Shown here: positions 54,481-62,521 of the stretch, piece by piece | Layout: the number at the start of each line of letters is the position of its first letter | Numbering within the stretch: the first letter of the stretch is position 1 | The notes under the pieces: generated by a model | Told to the model about the DNA's origin: nothing | Databases searched by the model: none | The model's input: only the letters and a program-made list of their open reading frames with translations | Position numbers and translations under genes: made by a program | NCBI RefSeq assembly: GCF_000153465.1 | Contig: NZ_CH672387.1 | Span: 2,519,903 to 2,583,902, forward strand | Direction: 5' to 3' | DNA from: Aurantimonas manganoxydans SI85-9A1 | Lineage (GTDB): Bacteria; Pseudomonadota; Alphaproteobacteria; Rhizobiales; Rhizobiaceae | DNA: 64,000 nucleotides

Positions 54481-54974
54481 AGCCGCTCAGCCTCGATCGA
54501 CTCCACCTACGTGAAAGCACACCGATCTGCTCATGGAGGAAAAGGGGGGGGCGAAGGCGGAGACTATCGGCCCTTCTCAAGGTGGGCAGACAACAAAGAT
54601 CCATGCCATCACCGACTGCCTCGGCCGCCCGGCGATCCTCCGGCTGACACCCGGCAATATCAGCGACGTGGGTGCTGCAAATGACCTGCTGGATGCTGCG
54701 GGACCGGTGCGCTGGTTCACCGCTGACAAGGCTATGATGCTGATGCTCTGCGGCAGCGGCTTCGCAATGTCGGCGGGGGCCCGTGATCCCAGGCAGATCA
54801 AGCCGGAAGACCCCAGTCGTATACGACAAACGACGCTACCGCGAGCGTTCGCGGATCGAAGCTGCCTTCTGCCGCCTCAAGGACTTTCGACGCATCGCAA
54901 CCCGCTACGACAAGCTCGCCGCGAACTTCCTGTCCGCCGTCGCCCTAGTGACCATCATCGCTTTCCGGGTTTGA
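54481..54974 (+). pseudogene. Transposase of the outer IS5 element, C-terminal part
   Basis: Continuation of the gene at 52052: ASIDSTYVKAHRSAHGGKGG, then in another frame IGPSQGGQTTKIHAITDCLG and RLTPGNISDVGAANDLLD, and in a third RRYRERSRIEAAFCRLKDFR. At least two more frame changes (one where DKGYDADALR is expected, near 54730) show long decay. Confidence 0.85.
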
Positions 54975-54987
54975 TCGAGTCTCGACC

Positions 54988-55192
54988 CTAGATATCGTTC
55001 CGCCCTGCGGCCCAATCATCCACTTGCCGGTGAGCTTCATCTTTCACGACCCCGTAGGCTTCCTGGATTCGCCCAGCGAGCATGTCCTTGTTCCCCTCGA
55101 CGCGATCAAGGTCGTCGTCAGTCAGCCTCCTCCACTGTTCCTTCGCGCTGCCCTTGAAGGGCTTTCACTTTCCTTCGATCTGATCCCAGGCA
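54988..55192 (-). pseudogene. CsbD family stress protein, broken
   Basis: The minus strand reads WDQIEGK[15 protein letters not shown], [38 protein letters not shown] and ends at TAG inside the CTAG target of the outer IS5 element. This is the whole CsbD fold (a small general-stress protein) except that the conserved Trp of GKWKxFKG is a TGA (55165-55167) and the initiator region is cut off by the truncated IS256 copy. Confidence 0.85.
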
Positions 55193-55968
55193 AGGTAAAA
55201 GCCTTTCTGGAGCGGCCGATCGAAGGCGACTGGCCCTATCTCTGGATCGACGCCACCTACCTCAAGGTCCGCCGCGGCGGCCGCATCGTCTCGGTTGCCG
55301 TGATCATCGCCGTCGGCGTCAACGCCGATGGCCGGCGTGAGGTTCTCGGCATGGAGATCGGCACCTCGGAAGCCGAGCCGATCTGGACCGAGTTCCTGAG
55401 AAAGCTGACCCGACGCGGCCTTCGCGGCGTGAAGCTCGTCGTGTCCGACGCTCACGAGGGCATCAAAGCCGCGGTCACCAAGGTGCTAACGGCGACATGG
55501 CAGCGCTGCCGCGTGCACTTCATGCGCAACGTCCTGGCCCATGCTGGCAAGAGCGGCCGTCGTGTCGTCTCCGCCTTCATCGCCACCGCCTTTGCCCAAG
55601 AGACGCCAGAGGCCGCCAGCCAGCAATGGCGCTCCGTCGCCGACCAGATCCGGCCAAAGGTGCCGAAGCTCGCTGCCATCCTCGACGAGGCCGAGCCCGA
55701 CGTGCTGGCCTACATGACCTTCCCTAGGGAGCATCGGGCCAAATTGCACAGCACGAATCCGATCGAGCGGCTGAACGGCGAGATCAAGCGGCGCACCGAC
55801 GTCGTCGGCATCTTTCCCAACGATGAGGCCATCCAGCGCCTCGTCGGCGCGCTGCTGCTCGAGCAAAATGATGAGTGGGCGGTTCAGCGGGCCAGGTACA
55901 TGACACTGGAATCCGTCGCTCCCCTGAGCGATGATCCGTTCGTTAGCCTGCCAGCCGTGGCACGCTGA
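55193..55968 (+). pseudogene. IS256 family transposase, N-terminally truncated
   Basis: About 258 residues including the DDE core: [20 protein letters not shown] (Asp), [19 protein letters not shown] (Asp), [20 protein letters not shown] (Glu), and the tail [16 protein letters not shown]. The N-terminal DNA-binding domain is gone. The open frame continues to 55024 but through antisense csbD sequence. Confidence 0.85.
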
Positions 55969-56034
55969 TCAATCCGGCTTGGCCGGAACCGCACGGCCAT
56001 CGCCGTCAGCTACACCACATGGTGGGACACTATC
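55193..56034 (+). mobile_element. Truncated IS256-family element
   Basis: The right end is present: inverted-repeat-like sequence GATAGTGTCCCACCATG (minus strand) ends at 56034. The left end and the first third of the transposase are missing, replaced by the csbD remnant. Different from the intact IS256 copy at 53056. Confidence 0.75.
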
Positions 56035-56142
56035 TGATCACCTTGGTCTGCGCCTCCGCTGCCGCGGTCTGATCGGTGATTTCTCCTGACAACGACCGCG
56101 CTATCCACGAGCGCGCAGGTCATCTCGACGGTGTGGCTATAC
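56035..56142. repeat. Duplicated segment, copy 1
   Basis: Begins with 31 bases identical to 57400-57430 (start TGATCACCTTGGTCTGCGCC), then diverged but alignable sequence including CACGAGCGCGC and GACGGTGTGGC. Copy 2 is interrupted by the IS481 element. Origin unknown; the first base follows the end of the truncated IS256. Confidence 0.75.
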
Positions 56143-56265
56143 CGTTGCGGACCACCGGCGCGGAATGGTCAGGGAACACACCCGGCAACACTTGGAGGTT
56201 GCCCATGCTGTTCCGTCTGCGCAGGTAAACTGTCAGATATCCGTCTTGGCGACGGGTGATTATTA

Positions 56266-56692
56266 GAGCGTCGGACACTTAATCAGACGCATATCCCGCG
56301 GCCTTGAGGTAGTTCCAGCACTCTTCTGGTTCAAAGAGGCCGCAGATATCGCCGATGGCCTTCCAGAGATCGTCGAATGTCCTGGCGGCAGCCTTGCTGC
56401 AGATGTGCCTTCAGCTTTGAGAACGCCATCTCAATCGGGTTCAGATCCGGCGAATAGTGTGGCAGGAATAGGAACCAGGCGCCTCTTCGTCCAGCTTGAT
56501 CGCAAAGCTCTCGCTAACGCTAAAGTGGCGAGCCGCCGCCCGACAAGACTGACCCTTGTCGATGAAGCCGGCGACCCGTTCACGCAGATCAATCGAATAG
56601 CTTTTGCTCATGATCCACCTCCAACACGAGGGAATCACGGTGAAGGCTTAAAGGGAAGCGGGCCGGGGATTCTGGGAGTCAGTCCGACGCTC
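56266..56692 (-). mobile_element. IS630-family internally deleted element
   Basis: 427 bp with terminal repeats GAGCGTCGGAC at both ends and a TA duplication (56264-56265 and 56693-56694). It joins the N-terminal HTH of an IS630 transposase directly to its C-terminal segment. It is non-autonomous and could only move with a helper enzyme. Confidence 0.8.
56279..56611 (-). pseudogene. IS630 transposase deletion product
   Basis: From ATG 56611: MSKSYSIDLRERVAGFIDKG and [18 protein letters not shown] (HTH), then after the deletion [19 protein letters not shown] and, with a frame change, [18 protein letters not shown]. The first two catalytic Asp residues are in the deleted part. Confidence 0.8.
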
Positions 56693-57399
56693 TAGCGGTT
56701 GCACATGCTGCGGGATACAGGCGTCACCAAAGAGAAAGCCGCCGCACTACGCTTCAACGAGTGCGGCGGCTTAGCCAATGGGTGGTCCTGCATGATTCAT
56801 CCAGATGGCACAGTCGAACAATAGCACAGATGTGCAGTACACGGAATACGGAAAATGGCGCGCTCCCCGCCAGGACGGGCCGGTGACGCCGCTTATGTAA
56901 TGGCTGACATCAGGTGTGCTGCTGTGCCTCACTTTCCGCGTCATGAATATAGATGTCCGCAGCATCTTGTAGGGCGTGTAAAGCGGATTTCGTTGGTGAT
57001 ACAAAGGTATTCCCGTAAACAGGCGTTGGAGAATCCAGCGCGGATCAGTCCACCGAATGCCTCCCCCAAGAATGCCCTCGATAGCTTTGGTTACCATCGA
57101 GCTCGACGTAGATATCTTCCGCCTGCAGTGCCAGAGTCAGGAGTGCTTGAGGAAATTCTTCCCAGCTGAAATCACCACCGTCGCTGTACGGGCCGCCTGG
57201 GCGGCGGCCCGCAATCTCCTTGGCCAGCCGGATTACGAAACCGGGCGCGGGAGGATAGGAGCGTATTTACAGCCTGAACCTATGTTTTTTCTTGCCCCGC
57301 GAGTTGCAGCATTCCGGGGCCCTTCGCGATTTCAGTGACGCGTCCCTAACGGGCTTGATGCCTGATCGTTCACAGAGGCTTTCGTCAGAGACGCTCCCC
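56693..57399. other. About 700 bases without a recognised gene
   Basis: Several open frames of 60-108 codons on both strands, none with a domain or ribosome site I can support. It contains the hairpin at 56736-56772. Composition is lower in GC than the chromosome around it. Probably decayed island DNA. Confidence 0.45.
56736..56772 (+). terminator. Strong hairpin resembling the one at 51863
   Basis: AAGCCGCCGCACT / AGTGCGGCGGCTT, 13-bp stem, 11-base loop. Like the hairpin at 51863 it is preceded by GAAAGCCG and followed by GCCAA(A)TGG and a CATCCAGATG / CACCCGGATG segment, so both derive from a common element. Confidence 0.55.
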
Positions 57400-57522
57400 T
57401 GATCACCTTGGTCTGCGCCTCCGCTGCCGCATCATGATTGGTGATGGCAATCGCCTCACCGGTAATCTCTCGGGACCACTGCCGCACGGCCACGCTAAAC
57501 ACGAGCGCGCGGATCACCTAGG
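57400..57522. repeat. Duplicated segment, copy 2 (left part)
   Basis: Matches copy 1 at 56035. The right part of the copy (GACGGTGTGGC, 58529 on) lies beyond the IS481 element; deleting the element recreates a continuous match to copy 1, which proves the insertion point. Confidence 0.75.
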
Positions 57523-58467
57523 TGTTTGGTCCCGGCATGTCATGGCTTGGCCGACGAATGAATCGTTCCGGCTTTTCGAGGCTGATCGATTTGAGAGCCT
57601 CGAGTGGCGCTTTGAAGCGTAGTGCCTTGAGCTGCTTGGGGTAGTTGTAGGCGAGCAGCCATTCCCGGACGTGGCGTCGCAGGTTGTCGATCGAAGCGTA
57701 GTAGAATGCGCGGACGGTTGCCTCCTTGATCGTGCGGACCATCCGCTCGGCTTGGCCGTTGGTCCACGGGTGGTAAGGCTTGGTGAGCCGATGCTCGACG
57801 CCACGCTCGTTGCAGACCCTTCCGAAGACATGTGCGACGGACCGCCCTCGGCTCGTTTGTCAGGCTGGACGAACTGAACGCCGTTGTCGGTCAACACTGT
57901 GGGGATCCGGTAAGGAACCGCCCTGAGCAGAGCCTTGAGGAAGCCCGCAGCGACGAGCTTCGTCGCCTTCCTGTAAATCCTGGCGAAGACCAGCTTGGAG
58001 GCGCGGTCCACGGGCACGAACAGATAGGCCTTGCCGCCTTCGTAGCGCAACTCTGCGATGTCGATGTGAATGTAGCCGATCTCGTAAACCTTGAACCGCT
58101 TCGGCTTCTCGCGATCGGCCTTCGGCAGGCGGGAGATACCATGACGTTGCAGGCAGCGATGCAGCGACGAGGGCGTCAGATGGGGGATGACGTCCCTCAG
58201 CGTGACGAAGACGTCATCAAGCGGCAGGCGGGCCTGAACGCGTAGCGCCACGATCGCGGCCTCCTCAGTTGCTGAAAGGACGGAACTACGTCGCTCCTTT
58301 GGGCCCATTGGCTCGTCCTCGACCAACGCGCGTGATCGCCAGTTTCTCACGGTCTTCTGGTTGATCCCGAAGCGCCTCGCGAGCTCCGCAGAAGAAGCTT
58401 GCGATCGCTGTAGCTCCGCTCGAACGGCGTGCGTGGTCTTGGCGCTCCCGTGAAGAACCGGGCCCAT
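57518..58467 (-). pseudogene. IS481 family transposase, frameshifted
   Basis: From ATG 58467: HTH (SSAELARRFGINQKTVRNWR), then the integrase core with Asp in YIHIDIAELRYEGGKAYLFV and Asp in VLTDNGVQFVQPDKRAEGG. Near 57826 one base is missing; the rest (GRVCNERGVEHRLTKPYHPW, NGQAERMVRTIKEATVRAFY with the catalytic Glu) is in another frame to 57518. Confidence 0.88.
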
Positions 58468-58523
58468 AATGCGTTCCTCTCTGAACGAGATAACGATACG
58501 CCATTACACCGTGGGACTAAACA
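57523..58523 (-). mobile_element. IS481-family element
   Basis: 1001 bp. Ends TGTTTGGTCCCGGCATGTCA (left) and TGTTTAGTCCCACGGTGTAA (right, read inward) are imperfect inverted repeats. CCTAG is duplicated on both sides (57517-57521 and 58524-58528). The single transposase gene is frameshifted. Confidence 0.85.
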
Positions 58524-58730
58524 CCTAGACGGTGTGGCCATCATGATAGCCCTGAGGGAGGTGCTAGGTGCCGGCGGCCTCTCCGACGTAGACGGTAACA
58601 TGCCCGGAGATGCCATTCCGCGAGCCATGCCAGAACACCATCACCGCGCCGAGGCGGGCATGGTTTCGACACCGAACCAGAATCAGTTGCGGGCCAAGTG
58701 AGGATTGCCCGGGATCAAGCCGGTCGAGCT

Positions 58731-59207
58731 CTACTGGCCGAAGGCGCGGTCCAGGCCGTCGAGGCCGCGTTCCAGCCCGTCGCGCTCCTCGACGGTCAGC
58801 AGCGCCAGCACGTTGCTCTCGGCCTTTTCCACCTTGGGCATCAGCTCAGCGTAGACTCTCGAGCCCTCTACCGTCAGGGCGAGATATTCGAAGCGCCGGT
58901 CGGCGGTCGCACGGGTACGATGTAGCCAGCCCCGCTCATCGAGGGCGGAGACAGCGCGGCTAACCTTGGTCTTGTCCATCTCGGTGGCCTCGACGATATG
59001 CGAGGACGTCACTGTCTCGCCGTCAGCACTGCCGAGGATGACGAGGACACTGAATTCGGGGGCCGACAGCCGGTGCTCCCTTTTGTGGACCTGTGCGGCG
59101 ACACGGCCCAGAACCGTGGCGGCACGGATCAGGCGACTGGTCAGGAGCAGGTCGGACCGGCGGTCGGCCGACCGGGATTTTCTTGCCGTGATCTGGCGCG
59201 CAGTCAT
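58731..59207 (-). CDS. MarR family transcriptional regulator
   Basis: 158 residues. Winged helix: RLSAPEFSVLVILGSADGET, SHIVEATEMDKTKVSRAVSA, LDERGWLHRTRATADRRFEY. MarR dimers respond to phenolic or oxidative signals. ATG 59207 begins just before the first helix; longer frames add unconserved sequence. It is divergent from acpXL with about 310 bases between the starts. Confidence 0.9.
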   Translation of the reverse strand: MTARQITARKSRSADRRSDLLLTSRLIRAATVLGRVAAQVHKREHRLSAPEFSVLVILGSADGETVTSSHIVEATEMDKTKVSRAVSALDERGWLHRTRATADRRFEYLALTVEGSRVYAELMPKVEKAESNVLALLTVEERDGLERGLDGLDRAFGQ

Positions 59208-59519
59208 CGTTCTTGTTCCCGGTGGCCGGAGGGGTCGCGGGGAAACAGCCGTGGCGATTGCCGTGCCGACACTTGCACCGCCAATCGTTGGAAACTGATC
59301 CGGTCTTGTCCTGTGAACGTCACATGAGCGCCGTGCGTTCCCGACCACCAACCGCTATTCGCCATGCCTTTGCCACAGGAAGGCGCCACGAGGGCCGCCG
59401 GCAACGCGCCGCAAGCGCGCCGGCCAAGGCATCACCACAGTCCTCGCTTTGCTTTTTCGGGCGAATTCCCTATAGCTTCGCGCCCAAATCGCTCTTCCAG
59501 ACATGACAAGGATAATTCA

Positions 59520-59801
59520 TTGTCTTCTACCTTCGACCGGGTCGCGGATATCATCGCCGAGACCAGCGAGATCGACCGCGCCGAGATCACGCCGGAAAGC
59601 CACACGATCGACGATCTGGGCATCGATTCGCTCGACTTCCTCGACATCGTCTTCGCGATCGACAAGGAATTCGGGATCAAGATCCCGCTCGAGAAATGGA
59701 CCCAGGCGGTCAATGACGGCGAGGCGCCGACCGAGGAATACTTCGTCCTGAAGAACCTCTGCGCCAAGATCGACGAACTGCGCGCCGCCAAGGCCGGCTG
59801 A
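59520..59801 (+). CDS. acpXL: Acyl carrier protein for very-long-chain lipid A acyl groups
   Basis: 93 residues, the AcpXL type: [40 protein letters not shown] (Ser carries the phosphopantetheine), [35 protein letters not shown]. It carries the C26-C30 hydroxy acyl chain to LpxXL. The start is TTG 59520 with AAGGA 7 bases upstream, no ATG being available near it. First gene of the lipid A cluster. The expected fabZXL does not follow. Confidence 0.95.
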   Translation: MSSTFDRVADIIAETSEIDRAEITPESHTIDDLGIDSLDFLDIVFAIDKEFGIKIPLEKWTQAVNDGEAPTEEYFVLKNLCAKIDELRAAKAG

Positions 59802-59896
59802 CACAGCGGAACGGCGCCCGGCGCCGTTCGCCAGCGGGAGGCCCTCGGGAACCGATCGCCGGGCGGGACGGACGATTGGGATAGTGGAACGATTGC

Positions 59897-61108
59897 ATGA
59901 CACAGAATGCCAGAGACGTGGTGATCACCGGGATCGGGCTGGTGTCCTCGCTCGGCGAGGGCATCGCCACCCATCTCGACGCCATGGGCCGCGCGCCGGC
60001 ACCGCAGCCGCGGATCGATGCCGAGACCTACGCGCCCTATTTCGTGCACCCGTTGCCGCCGATCGACTGGTCCAGCCAGATCCCCAAGCGGGGTGACCAG
60101 CGGCAGATGGAGACCTGGCAGAAGCTGGGCACCTATGCGGCCGGACTGGCGCTCGCGGATGCCGGCATTCCCGCCGACGAGGCCGTGCGCGCCAAGATCG
60201 ACATGGTCGTGGCCGCCGGCGGCGGCGAACGCGACACCGCCGTCGACGCACTGGTCATGGACAAGGCGCGCGGCGCCAACGACCGCGACCGGATCGTCAA
60301 CGAGACGCTGGGCAGCGAATTGCGCCCGACGCTGTTCCTGGCGCAGCTCTCCAACCTTCTCGCCGGCAACATCTCCATCGTCCACAAGGTGACGGGCTCC
60401 TCGCGCACCTTCATGGGCGAGGAAGCGGCCGGCATCTCGGCCATCGCCTCGGCGCGGGCACGGATCGCCGCCGGCCAGAGCGACATCTGCCTCGTCGGCG
60501 GCTCGTTCTCGGCCGAGCGCAAGGACCTGATCCTGAACTTCGACCTCGCCGGCCTGATGCTGCGCGACGACTGGCGGCCAGTGTCTTCGCGCACCGAGGG
60601 CCATGACGGCATCACCGTCGGCAGCGTCGGGGCGTTCCTCATCCTGGAATCGGCCGAACACGCGGCGGCCCGTTCAGCCCTCGCCTATGCGCGGCTGGTC
60701 AGCGCCTCCGGCGATCGCGGCAAGCGCGACGCCGAGCGCACGGCCGCGCGTTTCGAGGCGCTGCTGCCGCAGGGCGGATCGGCGAGCGACGAGACGCTGA
60801 TCCTCAGCGGCGCCGCCGGCATCAAGCCGTTGCTGGATATGGAACGCAGCGTCCTGAACAAACGGTTTCCCGATGCCCCGGTCAGAGCGTATGGGACGAT
60901 GCTCGGCCATGCCTTCGAGGCGCAGGTCCCGGCCGGCGTGGCGCTGGCCGCCGGCGCGCTGTCTCGCGGTGCGGTGATCCCGCCCTTCGATTTCGGCGAG
61001 GAACGCCCGGCTTCAGCGGCCCCGCGGCGCGCCATCGTGACCGCGATCGGTCACCTTCATGCAGAGGGTGCCTGCGAACTGGAAGCCGTGGACGGACGCA
61101 GACTGTAA
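59897..61108 (+). CDS. fabF2XL: Ketoacyl-ACP synthase-like protein without the catalytic cysteine
   Basis: 403 residues, thiolase-fold KAS protein (DVVITGIGLVSSLGEGIATH, YGTMLGHAFEAQVPAGVALA). At the position of the nucleophilic Cys (TACASG in the partner) it has VTGSSRTFMGEEAAG, with Ser168, and the HGTxT histidine is replaced (ILSGAAGIKP). It should be the non-catalytic subunit of a heterodimer with the next gene product, comparable to a chain-length factor. This matches the FabF2XL position in rhizobial clusters. Confidence 0.88.
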   Translation: MTQNARDVVITGIGLVSSLGEGIATHLDAMGRAPAPQPRIDAETYAPYFVHPLPPIDWSSQIPKRGDQRQMETWQKLGTYAAGLALADAGIPADEAVRAKIDMVVAAGGGERDTAVDALVMDKARGANDRDRIVNETLGSELRPTLFLAQLSNLLAGNISIVHKVTGSSRTFMGEEAAGISAIASARARIAAGQSDICLVGGSFSAERKDLILNFDLAGLMLRDDWRPVSSRTEGHDGITVGSVGAFLILESAEHAAARSALAYARLVSASGDRGKRDAERTAARFEALLPQGGSASDETLILSGAAGIKPLLDMERSVLNKRFPDAPVRAYGTMLGHAFEAQVPAGVALAAGALSRGAVIPPFDFGEERPASAAPRRAIVTAIGHLHAEGACELEAVDGRRL

Positions 61109-61118
61109 GGATCGGATG

Positions 61119-62417
61119 ATGAGCGCGAACGGCAACACCGCAGAGCTGGACTTTCTCGGGCGCCCGGTGATCGCGATCACCGGGCTCGGCCTCGTCTCGT
61201 CGCTGGGCCGCGGCGTCGACGACAATTGGGACGCCCTGTCCTCGGGCCGCTCGGGCATCCACCGGATCGAGCGCTTCTCGACCGACAGCCTGCGCACCAC
61301 GATCTCCGGCTCGGTGGACTTCATGGGTCCCGGCTCGGAGACCTCGACGGGTCTCTCCTACATGATGGCGGAAGCCGCCGGCTCGGAAGCCGTGCGCATG
61401 GCCGGCCTCGCCGACGACGATTTCGGCGGTCCGCTGTTCCTCGCCGCCCCGCCGGTGGAGATGGAGTGGCAGCATCGCCTCGCCCTCGACGCGATGGACG
61501 GCGCGACCATCGAGGAGGCCGGCTACGACCGGCTGCTGCAGATTGCCCACAGCCGTCCCGACAAGGCGATCTACAACCTGACCCAGTGCAGCCGCATCTC
61601 CGAGCTTCTGGCCGACCGGCTGGGCACGCGCGGCCTGCCGATCACCCTGTCGACCGCCTGCGCATCCGGCGCCTCGGCAATCCAGCTCGGCGTCGAGGCG
61701 ATCCGCCGCGGCGAGACCGACCGCGCCATCGCCATCGGCACCGACGGCTCGATCACCCAGGAATCGCTGATCCGCTTCTCGCTGCTGTCGGCCCTGTCGA
61801 CCAACAACGAGTATCCGGAAAAGGCCTCCAAGCCCTTCTCCAAGGATCGCGAAGGCTTCGTCATGGCCGAGGGCGCCGGCGCGCTGGTGCTGGAATCGCT
61901 GAGCGCGGCCAAGGCGCGCGGCGCCAGGATCCTCGGCGTCATCCATGGTTGCGGCGAGCGCGCCGACGACTTCCACCGCACCCGCTCCAAGCCGGACGGC
62001 TCGCCGATCATCGCGACCATCGCGGCCGGCATCGCCGACGCCGGCATGGAGCCGTCGGACATCGACTACATCAACGCCCATGGCACCTCGACGCCGGAGA
62101 ACGACCGCATGGAGGCAACCGGCCTTGCCGCGGTGTTCGGCGAGGCGCTGAAGACGACGCCGATCTCCTCGAACAAGTCGATGATCGGCCATACGCTGAC
62201 GGCGGCCGGCGCGATCGAGGCGGTGTTCTCGGTGCTGTCGATCCAGAACGGCCTGCTGCCGCCGACGATCAATTACGAAGTGCCGGACCCGGCGATCGAG
62301 CTGGACACCGTGCCGAACAAGGCCCGTCCGGCCGAGATCGCCACGGTGCTGTCGAACTCCTTCGGCTTCGGCGGGCAGAACGCCTGCCTCGTCATCGGGC
62401 GCGAACCGCGCCACTGA
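61119..62417 (+). CDS. fabF1XL: 3-oxoacyl-ACP synthase II for very-long-chain acids
   Basis: 432 residues with the complete Cys-His-His site: Cys181 in LSTACASGASAIQLGVEA, His in NAHGTSTPENDRMEATG and His in NKSMIGHTLTAAGAIEAV. It elongates the AcpXL-bound chain by condensing malonyl units. AAGGA lies 7 bases before ATG 61119 and 4 before ATG 61116; I use 61119. Ten bases after the previous stop, so one operon. Confidence 0.93.
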   Translation: MSANGNTAELDFLGRPVIAITGLGLVSSLGRGVDDNWDALSSGRSGIHRIERFSTDSLRTTISGSVDFMGPGSETSTGLSYMMAEAAGSEAVRMAGLADDDFGGPLFLAAPPVEMEWQHRLALDAMDGATIEEAGYDRLLQIAHSRPDKAIYNLTQCSRISELLADRLGTRGLPITLSTACASGASAIQLGVEAIRRGETDRAIAIGTDGSITQESLIRFSLLSALSTNNEYPEKASKPFSKDREGFVMAEGAGALVLESLSAAKARGARILGVIHGCGERADDFHRTRSKPDGSPIIATIAAGIADAGMEPSDIDYINAHGTSTPENDRMEATGLAAVFGEALKTTPISSNKSMIGHTLTAAGAIEAVFSVLSIQNGLLPPTINYEVPDPAIELDTVPNKARPAEIATVLSNSFGFGGQNACLVIGREPRH

Positions 62418-62521
62418 ATGCCAGGGCCGCGGCGGGATCGACCCGCCCGGCCGGCCATCGGCGTCGCCGCGGCCGCAAGGCTGCCTCGCAGCGCGTCACT
62501 ATCCAGTCTGAGGATCTTCCC

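Larger units (their letters stand above)
51973..54987 (+). mobile_element. Outer IS5-family element (IS427 group), interrupted
   Basis: Left end GGTCGATACCC and right end (read inward) GGTCGAGACTC are imperfect inverted repeats, flanked by a CTAG target duplication at 51969-51972 and 54988-54991. Without the 2166-2169 bases inserted into it the element is about 846 bp, normal for the group. Its transposase is on the plus strand and decayed. Confidence 0.85.

Noticed and set aside
56705-56824. 39-codon frame beginning MLRDTGVTKEK
   Set aside because: It is read straight through the strong hairpin at 56736-56772, so an untranslated terminator-like element is more likely.
57332-57517. 61-codon minus-strand frame in copy 2 of the duplicated segment
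   Set aside because: Part of it is mirrored in copy 1 (AAAEAQTKVIR), but copy 1 has frame breaks and a stop, and there is no family match; treated as a repeat.
50300-58730. A second dusA attachment site (att repeat) marking the far end of an island
   Set aside because: I looked for a copy of the dusA 5' sequence to the right of the IS zone and could not see one by eye.
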